Shown here: piece by piece, positions 1 to 11,667 of the stretch
Layout: every line of letters starts with the position of its first letter
How positions within the stretch are numbered: the first letter of the stretch is position 1
DNA from: Megalobrama amblycephala
Taxonomy: Eukaryota; Chordata; Actinopteri; Cypriniformes; Xenocyprididae
Reading direction: 5' to 3'
Assembly: GCF_018812025.1 (NCBI RefSeq)
Contig: NC_063053.1
Span: 7,169,623-7,233,622 of the forward strand
Length of the DNA stretch: 64,000 bases
Notes under the pieces: model-generated
What the model was told of the DNA's origin: nothing
What the model saw: the letters and a program-made list of their open reading frames with translations, nothing else
Database searches by the model: none
Program-made: the position numbers and the translations under genes

Positions 1-631
1 CTTATTTTCTTTGGACTCACTTGCTGTGTGAATTCAATCAAGCATCATAAACAGGAGAGAAAGGAGATTTCAAGTGGACGGTGATCTTTTTGCTTTTTTT
101 TTGTTTTGACACCAAACACAGTGCTTAGAATGTGTTCTGTCTGTGAGGTGAACGTTGAAATCTCTTTTTTTTATTTCAGTATGCCATATATTCCAGATGT
201 GTGCAACACTCTCCTCCTCACTTTATATCCCTGTGATCTATTCAGTGTCATTCTCTTCAAAGAGATCAAACACAGCAGCTTACTCTTTGACTTCTGACCG
301 TAAATGAAGTTAACTTTAATTGAGTTAGATGATCCTGCTGCAAAAAATCCCGGATTAGAGATTTTCTCACAGGGCGTTTATCTCTCAGAGGATGTTCCAC
401 AGGGAATTAACCCAGTTAACAATACAGGCGCACTCAGTGTGTACAGTGCCAGTGGACGCAGATGGCAGTGTGTCGCAAACTCTGCTGTATCAACCTGTAT
501 CAACAGTGCTGTCCTCAAATAAAGTTCACGCAGGATAGCTAGAGACCAGGTCAGAGTAAAATATACTGACACCTGCTGGCTGGGTGGAGCTTGTATTTAG
601 GTGCTATACCTGCTGTGAAACCTGTAATTGT
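1..631. other. unassigned stretch
   Basis: No repeat or gene is recognised here. A 72-codon plus-strand open frame (304-522) ends at a TAA that overlaps an AATAAA hexamer at 518-523. The protein resembles nothing I know, and the frame has no visible splice or promoter context, so it is not called a gene. Confidence 0.4.
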
Positions 632-1010
632 GTACACCATTGTTCAAAAGTTTTGAGATCAGTAGTTCTTTCTTTTTTTAAAGAAATTAATATTTTTATT
701 AAGCAAGGATGTACTCATTTGATCAAAAGTGACAATAGACATTTATGATGTTACAAAAGATTTATGTTTCAAACAAATGTGGTTCTTTTGAACTTTCTAT
801 TCATCAAAGAATCCAGACAAAAAAACGTATCACGGTTTCCACCAAAACATTAAGCAGCGCTACTGTTTTTAACATTGATAATAATAAGAAATGATTCTTG
901 AGCATCAAATCAGCATATTTAGGATCATGTGACTCTGAAGACTGGAGTAATGATGCTGAAAATTCAGCTTTAATTGTAATAATATTCACAGTGTTTTTAC
1001 TGTATTTTTG
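632..1010 (+). repeat. dispersed fish repeat, family R1 (copy 1)
   Basis: The block opens with a 'gttcaaaagttttgagatcag' type start and runs through 'tctattcatcaaagaatcc', 'aacattgataataataag' and 'tgactctgaagactggagta'. The same ordered words recur at 62553-64000 and, reversed, at 42045-42360 and 58975-59165. I recognise it as a repeat common in cyprinid genomes but cannot name its class. Agreement between four loci supports a real dispersed family. Confidence 0.75.
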
Positions 1011-1342
1011 CAGCCATAATTAGCATAATGCATTATAAAGGTATGATCAATATGGACATTGCAGTGCATTATATGTTTTCATAAGTGTATACAAAGTTAA
1101 AATACATTATAATATTTGCAGATTCGTTGTTACACATGAAATTGGTTGTTCATGGTTTTAATACATTATAATTTCTATCAGTGTACAAATGAAGTATTAT
1201 AATGTATTATAAGTGTGGTTACAATTATTCATGAGATAATGTAATGCATTGCAAGACATAATGAATGCATTAAGAATATTTTTTTTAATAATGCATTATC
1301 TATACAGGCTTGAATTAAAGTTTTACCAAGACTTTTGACCAT
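1011..1342. repeat. AT-rich stretch with recurring 'cattata' words
   Basis: The words 'gcattata', 'acattataa' and 'tgtattata' recur in both orientations about every 30-60 bases. This suggests a decayed AT-rich repeat or the end of a mobile element. No clean boundary or target duplication is seen. Confidence 0.35.
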
Positions 1343-1661
1343 TTAAAGGTTTAGTTCACTCAAAAATGAATAATTTCATAATTCTTCATAAAAGTCATAA
1401 TTTACTCAACCCCAAATTTTTCCAAATCTTGAACACAAAGGAAGATGTTTGGAAGAATGTTTGTAACCAGGCTGCTTTGGGGCACCATTGACTTCCATAG
1501 TAGAAAAAAAAACAATACTATGGAAGTCAATGGATTCCCACATTCTTCAAAATATCTTCCTTTGTGTTCAACAGAACAAAGAAATTTATACAGGTTTGGA
1601 ACTACCTGAGGGTGAGTAAATGATGACAGAGTTTTAATTTTTGGGTGAACTAACCCTTTAA
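1343..1661. mobile_element. TTAA-flanked foldback MITE, family P
   Basis: Terminal inverted repeats read 'aggtttagttcactcaaaaa' on the left and its complement form ending 'gggtgaactaaccct' on the right. TTAA lies just outside each end (1343-1346 and 1658-1661). Arms containing 'acaaaggaagat' and 'tgactTCCATAGTA' fold back on each other. The family recurs at 5852, 8296, 26402, 30595, 43340, 53893 and 61351. It codes for nothing; a transposase supplied in trans is inferred. Confidence 0.75.
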
Positions 1662-3586
1662 TAGGCCCACATGCAACTAAATATACATATAGTTGAATGT
1701 ACACTGGGTTACATTCGTTTCTGTTCCAGTGCTCCAGTTCCAGATCAGATAAACTGGCTGTTGTTATGCACTTTATTCTGTTTCCTCCTGTCCACTCACT
1801 GAACCATGTTATCTGAAACATCAGCAGTTTTCAGTAAACAGAGAAACGCTGCTTTGAACATACTAATTTAAAGGTGCAATTAGAAACTATTGCAGCGATG
1901 ACCTTTGTAAAATGGTAAAGACACATTGACTCTCTGGATGTTTTATTTTCAATGTAAATGTCTGATCTGTGTCTATATCCTTAAGAAATTTGAGAAACTT
2001 GTTTTACTTTCTGAGACACATGATCTGTGTCTCCAGCAGAGAGGTTTTCTTTTCTTTGTGTGTCATTCTGAACTGAAGCAGGGCCTCAATAATGACAGTG
2101 AGGAATCTGAACCCCACATCTGCTGGAAGCTCAGGCAAAAGACTGGAGCATTGTGAAGAATCGGTAGAATGACTGCATGTTTTGTGTTTGCTCATGGACT
2201 GTCAGCAAGACAAAAAGGTTCTTACTCACGAATTTGGGTCTTGTATATCATGATTTAGGCCCATATATCAGAAGATAAATACTGATTTTTTTTTTTTTCA
2301 GAAGTTTTCCACAGACTTCCTGTGGACCTTTGAACACTCATCATCTACCTGACAGTTATTTCACTTTACGTTCTTAGAGGTCTGTTTATACTTTTGTGTT
2401 TTAGTCATTCACCCATGTCCCAGTTCATTTTGAAATGTACAAATTGCAGAATTTGGTATCTTGGTGTCTCCTCTAGACCTTTTTTCAAAGACCCACATTG
2501 TCCAACTTCAGCCAACCAGATCGCCTTATGGAAATACTCTAGTGTAGATGCTAGCCAATTGCGTTCATGCAACACAGGAAAGTAATGTGATTGACTGTTG
2601 TCACTATGACAGCACCTAGCTCCTAACCTTTTTTCGTACGGGAAAGTAGCATAAAGTGAAAACAGCAAAGTGCAATGATGTATTTTTAATGCAGCTGTTA
2701 AGATCCAGCATGAAGGTGTTTATAGCTCAGTATTTCCACGTCTCGTATCAACTCTGTATTGCGCATAAAAGCTTTTAAGCGAGTGAAGGGAAGGGTTTGT
2801 TTTTGTTCCTGAAGAAAGCCCACTGGAGAGAGATGAAGGGGGTGGATAGCAGGAAGAAAAAGACAGAGTGAACAGCTGCATGTACCGAAGTGTTCTTGGA
2901 GTTTTCTTCCCATGTGGATGTACAAATGCCAGGGATGACAAACCACAGCTGTTGAGGTGGTTAAACTCAGTTCTCATCCCTGCAGTGAATATATGAATGT
3001 GAGCGCAGTCACGCATATGTAAACTCATAAACTCATAAATAACTATGTTAACACATAAGCTCCGGTTGTGTTTTCGGTTCACTGCACATTCCTCTTCAGA
3101 AACAGCCCACCCCTCCACATCCTCAGCTATAGACAGGAAACAAATGCAACCAAGCTAAAAGCCGTCTCTGACTATTCCACTGAGATAGGAGCTAAATCAG
3201 GAACATAAGAACATTTTGAGTTAACCACTCTGACATTGCTTAACAGCTTTTAATGCTTTTCACTTTGTAGATCCCCTACTGGTAATTACATAAGGATCTA
3301 GTGCGAGAAATGTCAGTGAAGATGAGTGTGAGAAAGGTTGAAATGGAGCAGCTAAATCTCGAACCTCCTGGGAATCACCCATTTAAAAAAAACACTGAAT
3401 AGAGGAGAGTCTGCTAGCAAAACAAGAATGCGACAGAGTTCGTAATAAAACAAGAATCAATATTGGCTTGGCTTTCTGGAGTTGGAGAACTTAGAGATTT
3501 GAAATGATGTAAAGGCAATGCAGAGATTACGGTTTTATTTCTCAACAGGCGAGTAAGGTATTTTATTGAACAGATAAATTGATATA
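1662..3586. other. unassigned stretch
   Basis: About 1.9 kb with no recognised gene or repeat. Open frames here, including 2720-3118 minus and 2405-2668 minus, look like nothing known and lack codon-usage or splice support. Confidence 0.4.
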
Positions 3587-4680
3587 CAAACCCGATTCCA
3601 AAAAAGTTGGGACACTTTACAAATTGTGAATAAAAAAGGAATGCAATAATTTACAAATCTCATAAACTTATATTTTATTCAAAATAGAATATAGATAACA
3701 TATCAAATGTTGAAAGTAAGACATTTTGAAATGTCATGCCAAATATTGGATCATTTTGGATTTCATGAGAGCTACACATTCCAAAAAAGTTGGGACAGGT
3801 AGCAATATAAAAGAAAAAAAAATATATATATCTAAACATGGTCCAGAAGCACAGGCGTTTTCTCAGGGCCAAGGCTCATTTAAAATGAACTGTGGCAAAG
3901 TGGAAAACTGTTCTGTGGTCAGACGAAACAAAATTTGAAGTTCTTTTTGGAAAACTGGGACGCCATGTCATCCAGACTAAAGAGGACAAGGACAACCCAA
4001 GTTGTTATCAGCGCTCAGTTCAGAAGCCTGCATCTTTGATGGTATGGGGTTGCATGAGTGCGTGTGGCATGGGCAGCTTACACATCTGGAAAGGCACCAT
4101 CAATGCTGAAAGGTATATCCAAGTTCTAGAACAACATATGCTCCCATCCAGACGTCGTCTCTTTCAGGGAAGACCTTGCATTTTCCAACATGACAATGCC
4201 AGACCACATACTCCATCAATTACAACATCATGGCTGCGTAGAAGAAGGATCTGGGTACTGAAATGGCCAGCCTGCAGTCCAGATCTTTCACCCATAGAAA
4301 ACATTTGGCGCATCATAAAGAGGAAGATGCGACAAAAAAGACCTAAGACAGTTGAGCAACTAGAAGCCTGTAATAGACAAGAATGGGACAACATTCCTAT
4401 TCCTAAACTTGAGCAACTTGTCTCCTCAGTCCCCAGACGTTTGCAGACTGTTATAAAAAGAAGAGGGGATGCCACACAGTGGTAAACATGGCCTTTTTTG
4501 AGATGTGTTGATGCCATGAAATTTAAAATCAACTTATTTTTACCTTAAAATGATTCATTTTCTCAGTTTAAACATTTGATATGTCATCTATGTTGTATTC
4601 TGAATAAAATATTGAAATTTGAAACTTCCACATCATTGCATTCTGTTTTTATTCACAATTTGTACAGTGTCCCAACTTTT
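3587..4680 (+). mobile_element. Tc1/mariner element, copy A (defective)
   Basis: A TA dinucleotide (3585-3586) precedes the left inverted repeat beginning 'caaacccgattccaaaaaag'. The right end stops at 'gtcccaactttt' and lacks the final 'ggaatcgggtttg' seen in copies B and C, so it is truncated. The 5' part of the transposase region, present in copy C, is deleted around 3810-3830, where 'agcaatataaaag' runs straight into 'tatctaaacatggtccag'. Copies B (21525-25562) and C (49678-51043) are the same family. Confidence 0.92.
3833..4485 (+). pseudogene. Tc1-like transposase, catalytic part only (copy A)
   Basis: This is the DDE transposase of a Tc1/mariner element, which in the intact family cuts and joins the element ends at TA sites. 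The visible protein keeps the three catalytic acids: D in WSDET, D in FQHDNARPHT, and E in SPDLSPIENIW, with exactly 34 residues between the second D and the E (DD34E). The C-terminus ends GDATQW followed by a stop, as in the other copies. It is broken: the N-terminal DNA-binding region is missing, and a TGA at 3886-3888 interrupts the frame where copy B has TGG. The longest open stretch (3892-4485, 197 residues) starts at an internal Met and is not a native start. Intact Tc1 transposases are about 340 residues. Certain as to family, and almost certainly non-functional. Confidence 0.92.
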
Positions 4681-4694
4681 AGCTTAACTGTTTA

Positions 4695-5155
4695 ATGCGT
4701 GGATAGACAGGAGGTGCGTCCCAATTCGCGTACTTATGCACTATTCTATGACGTTTTTAAGTATAAATAGTGCAAGTAGTGCGTTCACACTGAAAATTCC
4801 AAAAAGAAAAAGTATTTAAATACCCAGATGATGCACTAAATTAACAGAAAAAACGAAGTGTGGAATGTTGGACACTTCATGCACTCAACTGTCTCAGCTT
4901 TAATTACGTAGTGTAGGGGGAGGGGGGATCAGACTCCGATGTTAAATGACACAATAACCTTATACAATTCGCGCACTACATGGATAGTGAATAAGTACAT
5001 AGTGTATAAGTGCATAGTGTATAGTGCGTCATTTTGTATTCAACTGGCGCCGTTCGTTCCGTAAGTAGAATAGGGAAGGCGTAGGACATTCAGCGTAAGC
5101 GTTGTGAAAAATGCGGAAGGGGAAAGTACGTTCAATGCGATATTTTGTTTATAAA
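4695..5155. repeat. dispersed repeat with 'gcgtcccaattcgcgtactt' motif
   Basis: I recognise the opening 'gcgtcccaattcgcgtactt', followed by repeated 'atagtgtataagtgcatagtg' words, as a MITE-like repeat of fish genomes. The inverted partner is poorly preserved, so the boundaries are approximate. No coding sequence. Confidence 0.45.
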
Positions 5156-5159
5156 GCAT

Positions 5160-5443
5160 AAACGGTTTTCGAAAATGACCGATCGATTCGCTAGATAAGA
5201 CCCTTATTACTCATCTGGTATCGTTTAAAGCCTTGAAGCTGCACTGAAACTGTAATTTTAACCTTCAATCTGTTGGTAGCCATTGAAATCCACTGTAAGG
5301 AGAAAAATCCTGGAATGTTTTCCTCAAAATCTTCATTTCTTTTCGACTGACGAAAGAAAGACATGAACATCTTGGATGACATGGGGGTGAGTAAGTTTAT
5401 CAGGAAAAGTGTATTTAAAAGAGGACTAACGTTAATCCTTTAA
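5160..5443 (-). mobile_element. half of foldback MITE, family Q (one arm)
   Basis: This stretch carries 'gaagctgcactgaaactgta', 'ggagaaaaatcctggaatg' and 'gacatgggggtgagtaa', ending at TTAA (5440-5443). The same words occur in order at 54427-54600, and complements occur at 54106-54260. Only one arm is present here, so the copy is truncated. Confidence 0.7.
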
Positions 5444-5851
5444 CTTTTGTCTTTACTTTTCCTAACTTTTTCATTCATTGAACTTCCTAGATGAACTTTT
5501 ATACATTCTGTCATTTTCTCAAGACATTCATTCATTTTGCTTCACAAGGCAATGCTCAAGGAAGGGTCAGTAAGATAGGGAATTAGCTTCAGTTTCTCCA
5601 TACTCCATTTACACCAATTCTGTTCTTTTTCATCTTTATTACCTTTCATGCTGAATTAATTCTGTAGAATGTCCTTTGTACAATTTGAAAATATGAGTGT
5701 GCTGTGCTGATGTGTCTGAACAGTGCTTACAATAGATTAAAGACTGAAATGTGCTCCATAATTTCGTGATTCTACCACAAAGAGTGTAACACGCTGTACT
5801 TCTACAATACAATCATTTAATCAACATGTCTTGCAATTATTTTAATTAATC
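5444..5851. other. unassigned stretch
   Basis: About 400 bases of AT-rich sequence with nothing recognisable. Confidence 0.4.
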
Positions 5852-6208
5852 TTAAAAGGGATAGTTCGCCCAAAAATGAAAAATGTCCCATGATAGTTTG
5901 CCAGAAGCTAGTTATTATATTTTATAAAGTTTTAAATATGGATATTTTTCTTTCAAAACTGCATCACTTCTGCTTCAGAAGGCCTTTATTAACCCCCTGG
6001 AGGCATATGGATTACTTTTATGATGGATGGATGCATTTTTTTCTGGTTCAAAATTATGAGAGCCATTCATTAAAACATGTAAGAGCCAGGATATATTTTT
6101 TAATATAACTCCAATTGTGTTCATCTGAAAGAAGAACCTAACCTAGGATGGCTTGAAGGTGAGTAAATCATGGGATACTTTTCATTTTTGGGTGAGCAAT
6201 CCCTTTAA
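5852..6208. mobile_element. TTAA-flanked MITE, family P
   Basis: Left end 'agggatagttcgcccaaaaa' and right end 'catttttgggtgagcaatccct' are inverted repeats of each other, with TTAA at both edges. The words 'cccatgata' and 'tcatgggata' mark the inner arms. Non-coding. Confidence 0.75.
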
Positions 6209-8037
6209 GTTGATTGGCAGACCTATAAACAACAAATGAAATTGGAAAGCAAAGTCATTGTTAAATTTGCTGATAACTGTATAGTAGCTTGAAAACAGCA
6301 CATTAGTATATTTAATGTTGTGCTTGATTTGTGTTGTGTCTAATGCGCATATGCGACCGTTTTACAGTTAAGCAATGTTTCTTTAAATGCATAGTGCCTA
6401 AAATAGTCTGCTTTTTTTGTTGCTGGATATAGCACACGTGGATGTCCTCCATGGGAGTTTCGGCCGTTCCACATTAAGAGCAGCCCTTCACTTCTATTCC
6501 TGTCTTTTGATCATTTGCCATGCAAACTTTCTAAGCAAGTCCAAGCTCATTCTTTATTCATTCATCTATACACCCTTTAGTTACAGAAGAATGGCTTTGC
6601 TCTTTTTTGTATTTAGTGTAAAGATGAATTTTAGTAATATTGTATCTTTTTCCCAATTACACTACATATGATGCTTGTAAAATGTTCATCTGAAATATTT
6701 AATATCCACTGTAAATAGGCTATATATTAAGCAGTGTAGATGGTTTCTAGTACATACACCATGGACATGTATTGTGTATTATGCAATTTGGTTGTGGAAA
6801 CAGCATGTTAATACTGTACAATACAATTATATACTATTGTAATCATTAATTTTCATGTATAATACAAGTAACATAGACATTGTAATGTGAAGTATTACCA
6901 CCTCTTATACATGACTGATAATATCTAACCAGTATCTAACCAAAAACATACTTTGAACAAGTTTTCATTTTAATTGTACTATTTAAGCATAAAAAAATTA
7001 ACTTTTTGCTTTGCTTTGGAAATAGCCTGATGAATTCTCATTAACTAGTAAGTAACTTAGAATTACATCTAATTAAACAAAAATTAGTTTAATTATATGT
7101 AATTCATCTCTAGGACACGCCAGATGTCCAGCTGAAACCTACTTTCTGACACATGAAATTTGTCAGCTGGTTTTTCATTTGTATATAGTTGTTTATAGTC
7201 TGATCATTAACCATGTTCACATTGACCAGGTACATCCATCTGCAGTGATGGTTATACTGTATCTTACAATTAAAATGTTTTGCTTTAGCTCAAAGATTGT
7301 GCTAAGGTGACTCTCGAGAATGTATGAGCATAACAAATTACATTTTCGATAAACGTAAAATAAACCAAATTAAATTGACCCGTTAGCTTAGTATATATCT
7401 TATGCTTTTACATATGTCTAAATGGTTGTTTTTCTTGGAAATGTAATTCATATAGTATTCTCTAAGTGTTCTGTTCTATACTGAAGTATTGCCCAAAGTA
7501 TTGAAGTACAGAGTACTTTACAGCAGTACTTTATCACACTACAAAATACAGAAATCCTGCTGTTGTTGATACTGTCTGTCCTGAAGCGACTTACAAACTT
7601 ACTTTAAAACTGTGAGACAGCTTGGGATGGGCCTTCACTGGTCTAAGTACTAAAGTGGAAGGACATGGAGGTGAAACAGAGGGAGGAAACACTAAAAACA
7701 GATGCTCCCATGCCTCTAACCCGTCTCCTCTCATCAGTGCATTGAACGATCTGAGCACTTACTCCAGTGCTGCTGTAGGCACTGCACCATCATTTGAAGC
7801 TTATATCCTTGAATGAATGACAACCTCCATTGAGTATTCCTAGCATCCTTAAATGGCTTCAATTTACCCTTTACCCTCAATCTCACCCCTGTCTCTGTAT
7901 TCATGCACTTTATAATTCATTCACTGTTCCTGCTTTTAATACAAGAGAACATTGCATCTTTGTCAGTTTGCTGATCTGCCAGTCATAGCATAATATTTAA
8001 TTTATTATACATATTATTCAGAATATGTATTTTTTGT
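6209..8037. other. unassigned stretch
   Basis: About 1.8 kb of AT-rich DNA. Open frames at 6417-6671 and 7622-7816 (plus) are short and unrecognised. No repeat family identified. Confidence 0.4.
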
Positions 8038-8039
8038 GC

Positions 8040-8295
8040 ACCTTTAAACGGGACCTATAATGCCCCTTTTACAAGATGTAATATAGGTTTCTGGTGTCCC
8101 CAATGTCTAAATAGCTGGCAAGCCAGCCAGGCCTTCTTGCTAACATCAGTGCCTGACCTCACAAATGCATTTCTAGAAGAATGATCAAAAATTCCCATAA
8201 ACACACTCCTAAACCTTGTGGAAAGCCTTCCCAGAAGAGTTGAAGCTGTTATAGCTGCAAAGGGTGCGGGCCAACTCCATATTAAACCCTACGGA
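8040..8295 (+). repeat. truncated repeat, 'gggacctataatgccccttt' family
   Basis: The stretch starts 'aaacgggacctataatgccc', followed by 'acaagatgtaatataggttt' and 'tggtgtcccc'. These words are close to the left part of the TTAA elements at 13092 and 15456, so it is probably a related element. It is cut off by the foldback MITE that starts at 8296. Confidence 0.5.
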
Positions 8296-9238
8296 TTAAA
8301 GGGTTAGTTCACCCAAAAATGAAAATTATGTAATTAATGACTCACCCTCATGTCGTTCCAAACCCGTAAGACCTCCGTTCATCTTTGGAACACAGTTTAA
8401 GATATTTTAGATTTAGTCTGAGAGCTTTCTGTCCCTCCATTGAAAATGTATGTACGGTAGACTGTCCATGTCCAGAAAGGTAATAAACATCATCAAAGTA
8501 GTCCATGTGACATCAGTGGGTTAGTTAGAAGTTGTTGAAGCATCGAAAATACATTTTGGTCCAAAAATTACGAAAAACAAAAACTACGACTTTATTCAGC
8601 ATTGTCTTCTCTTCCGGAATCCTTTCCATTGAATTGATTCCATGTAATCCTTTCATGCACCAAATTTGGTAATCACCATTTGGTAATGCAAAACAAGAAG
8701 AAGAAGAAGAAGCTTCGTTTACAGTCTGAGGGAGACGCACGCTGTATTCAAGCTATTCTACATTGTTTGTATTTTGGTATTGCTATATTTTTTAAAATGG
8801 TGCGTAAGTGTGCATGTCACGGATGTCCTAATCGCCAAAAACAACCACGGCGACGTAAAAGTGCATTACCAACGCTGACAGATGAAAGGATTCAATGGAA
8901 TCAATTAAATGGAAAGGATTCCGGAAGAGAAGACAATGCTGAATAAAGTCATATTTTTTGTTATTTTTGGTCCAAAATGTATTTTCGATGCTTCAAAAAA
9001 ATTCTAACTAACCCACTGATGTCACATGGACTACTTTGATGATGTTTTTATTACCTTTCTGGACATGGACAGTCTACTGTACATACATTTTCAATGGAGG
9101 GACAGAAAGCTCTCGGACTAAATCTAAAATATCTTAAACTGTGTTCTGAAGATGAACGGAGGTCTTAGGGGTTTGGAACGACATGAGGGTGAGTCATTAA
9201 TGACATAATTTTCATTTTTGGGTGAACTAACCCTTTAA
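8296..9238. mobile_element. 943-bp foldback MITE, family P (long form)
   Basis: TTAA edges flank the inverted repeats 'agggttagttcacccaaaaa' and 'tttttgggtgaactaaccct'. The two arms (about 8296-8660 and 8885-9238) are near-complementary throughout, for example 'cagtgggttagttagaa' against 'ttctaactaacccactg'. The single-stranded centre (about 8660-8880) holds a short THAP-like open frame. The right arm family member at 43340-43468 shares 'caatggagggacagaaa'. Confidence 0.85.
8796..8946 (+). pseudogene. short THAP-zinc-finger-like open frame in MITE centre
   Basis: From an ATG at 8797 the frame reads MVRKCACHGCPNRQKQ..., which resembles the opening of a THAP domain (a C2CH zinc finger that binds DNA and is found in several transposases and host proteins). 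The first Cys pair spacing and the following NR fit. The expected 'F-H' segment and the later Cys-x2-His pair are absent, and the tail of the frame lies in the complementary arm of the MITE, so it cannot be a complete THAP domain. It could be a captured exon fragment, a relic of the parent transposase, or chance. It has no introns, no neighbours and no sign of expression. Confidence 0.3.
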
Positions 9239-9279
9239 GAATGGGATGTCATTAAAGTTCATTTGCAAGTAAAGGCAGG

Positions 9280-9332
9280 TGTATATATATATACATACAC
9301 ATACATACATACATACACACACATATATATAA
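9280..9332. repeat. microsatellite (TA/CA mixed)
   Basis: A run of 'tatata', 'catacata' and 'cacaca' words lies directly next to the 3' end of the LINE fragment. Non-LTR elements often end in simple repeats, so it may be the LINE tail. Confidence 0.8.
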
Positions 9333-9359
9333 TGTGTGTACTTTTAATGTAAAGTCTTC

Positions 9360-9776
9360 CCAGTTTTTAAGTTCACTTCAGTTTCTTGATGGCGCATAGG
9401 TAAAAACTGTTCAGGAGTCTGGATGTGCTCATCTTATCTTACCGATAGCGTCCGGATTCCGGAGTGAAGAGATGATTACCAGGGTGGGGAATCTTTTATT
9501 ATATTTCTGGCCCGCCATAAACATCTGGTTCTATAAATGCCCTCTTGTGAAGGCAGCTGTAAGCCAATGATTGTCTGTGTTGAGTTAATGATTCTCTGCA
9601 GTGCTTTTTTTCTGCCACAGTACATCCAGCATGCACACCAATATGCCGTAGGTTAGTATACTTTCAACAGAGCAATAGTAAAAGGACACAAGCAGCTGCT
9701 GGGACAAGTTGGTTTTCCTCCTCAGAAAGTACAACCACTGCTGTGCCTTCTTCACCAGAGAAGTTGTACAAACCAT
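9360..9776 (-). pseudogene. non-LTR retrotransposon reverse transcriptase, C-terminal fragment
   Basis: Read on the minus strand, the segment 9776-9585 gives a protein with TSLVKKAQQWLYFLRR, then LLVSFYYCSVESILTYGI. This closely matches the stretch after the catalytic palm of LINE reverse transcriptases of the L2-like kind in fish (pattern 'LVKKAQQRLYFLRRL...FYRCTIESILT'). Further along the same strand, about 9480-9370, come NHLFTPE-like and FLPMRHQE-like remnants of the C-terminal 'LF..SGRRYR...FFP.AI' block, in a shifted frame. Frameshifts and stops separate the blocks, and no endonuclease or N-terminal part is present. This is a 5'-truncated, decayed copy. The clade assignment is approximate. 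Confidence 0.75.
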
Positions 9777-9779
9777 GTG

Positions 9780-11379
9780 AGGTCCTGAGAAATGTATATG
9801 CTGAGAAATTTAAAGGTGTTAACTCCTTGTTATTGTATGAAAGCAATGTTACATTCACAATCATGGTATTTTTCAAATACAAACACTGCCGTGATTGATT
9901 AGCGGTGACCTTGTGGCTACAGAACAATGACAGACGTGGTGATAATCAGTAGCTGCAGCACAACATCTGCTATATTGTTTAAATATTATGATTAAGTGTC
10001 ACCAGTCCAAATATGTTGTTAACACAGCAGTAAAATGCTATCCTCAACTGTCCCTTTAGTGGCCACACAAAACCCTGAATCATTTCTCAGTGATTGATGG
10101 CACTAGAGAATCTGCCCCATTTAGCTCGATTCTATCACTCCAGATAATGACAGTGCTTTACAGGTCACTCGCCAAAATGCCACTGAGCATTAACTACACT
10201 CTCTCTCTCTCTCTGTCTCTCTCTCTCTGTGTGTGTCAGGTTTTACCCAGATTAAACCAAATGTTCCCAAAAGCATAGTAAACCCTGAAATCACCTACAC
10301 TGTGAAGCCAGCCAGCAGTCCCCATGAGGAAATGACTTGATAAAAATATTAAAGAACTCTCAGACTGTCATACAAAAGATTTATATAATTTGGAAAATAT
10401 AATTTGCTCAGTATAAAAACAAAAGCAGTTCAAAGCAATTCAAAGTTCCCACCATGATAGAAAGAGTCTCAGTATGTGGGTGGTGTGAAAAAAACACACC
10501 CTCTTATGCAATTCCCAACACAAAAATGAACCAAAAAATGTATACATGTGTGAAAATATACCCATCACTCCTGTAGCTTAATGCACCGAAGAAGTGGAAA
10601 GCCCATTTTGGTGAACAAAGGCAGTGTTTGAGCAGACATCTATGCATCATCTATGGGAACTTTTGGCTGTTGGTGCTTGTCTCAGCCAAGCATAACATTT
10701 CCACAGCTGCTGTGGCAGCTCAGGATCCAGCGTTCATTATTTCCTCTGTTGAGTTTAGGGAGGCCGCGTTCAGCCACTGGCACACTGCAGGCCTGCAGAT
10801 CACAGGATGGAAGGGGCCAATGCTTAACCCACTTTAGTCCAAGTGTTACATCACTTATTGATGAATCCACCCATGTAATTTAAGCAAAGCTTTCTGTAAT
10901 GCTGCCTAATGAGCAAAAGAGGAAAAAATCCACTGAACTCCCCCATCCCATCCTCTTTATTTGTGTGTGAATGAGAGAGAGATTCATATCACTCATATCA
11001 TCATCCAAGTCAATCAGTCTGTAAATCAGAGCTCTCATCCTGCTAACTGAAACAGCTTTCATTTGTCTTGTAATCATTCAAGACGCTGCAATCATGAGTG
11101 TTCAACCGATGTGCACTCAATACTAGCACTGTGAGGCAGTTGCTCATTCCAGTCATAATTTTCTAGTATGAGGTGAGAAAATTCCAAGCTATCCTGAATG
11201 CAGCATCAAGTAAGTGTAAATTACCTCAGCAAATTAAGTATTACCGGTAATATTACTCTAGTTTATCTATGTTCATCTTGTTACTAGGCTGATTGTTTTT
11301 GTACATTTTAGACTATTATTGTCATAGTGGAAGCTTAAAGATAATATACATTAAATAAAAATAATTACTTATTGAAAAT
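9780..11379. other. unassigned stretch with CT microsatellite
   Basis: About 1.6 kb without a recognised gene. A (CT)n tract followed by a short GT run lies at about 10199-10236. Overlapping short frames on both strands at 10628-10883 are not recognised. Confidence 0.4.
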
Positions 11380-11585
11380 AAGTACCTACTCAAGAGATTA
11401 TGTGACAATGCACAGTAAGCAAGTATGCGCAGCCATGGTTAAATAGCTAACTGAAAACATAATAACAAGGAACACCTGGAACTAATTACAAAGAACAAAA
11501 TAACTACAAAGGACAGAACTATAAATGAACATGAAAACATGAATGACAAATTTTAGAATAAAGACAGATCACAGGATCCTGACAG
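11380..11585 (+). repeat. possible retroelement 3' tail
   Basis: The A/C-rich text 'aacacctggaactaattac...ggacagaactataaatgaac...acaggatcctgacag' resembles a tail seen in fish retroelements, and is similar in style to 45281-45905. No open reading frame and no clear end. Confidence 0.35.
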
Positions 11586-11667
11586 ATATTTTGCCTTTAC
11601 GACTGACTAACTTACATGACGTTATTGTTTACACAATGACCACTAAACTATGATTTGATGTCCTTGG

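Noticed and set aside
304..522. 72-codon frame ending on an AATAAA signal
   Set aside because: The hexamer alone is common in AT-rich DNA; the protein is unrecognised and has no supporting exon structure.
1402..1821. 139-codon minus-strand open frame
   Set aside because: Most of it lies in the family P MITE; the protein is the translation of non-coding foldback sequence.
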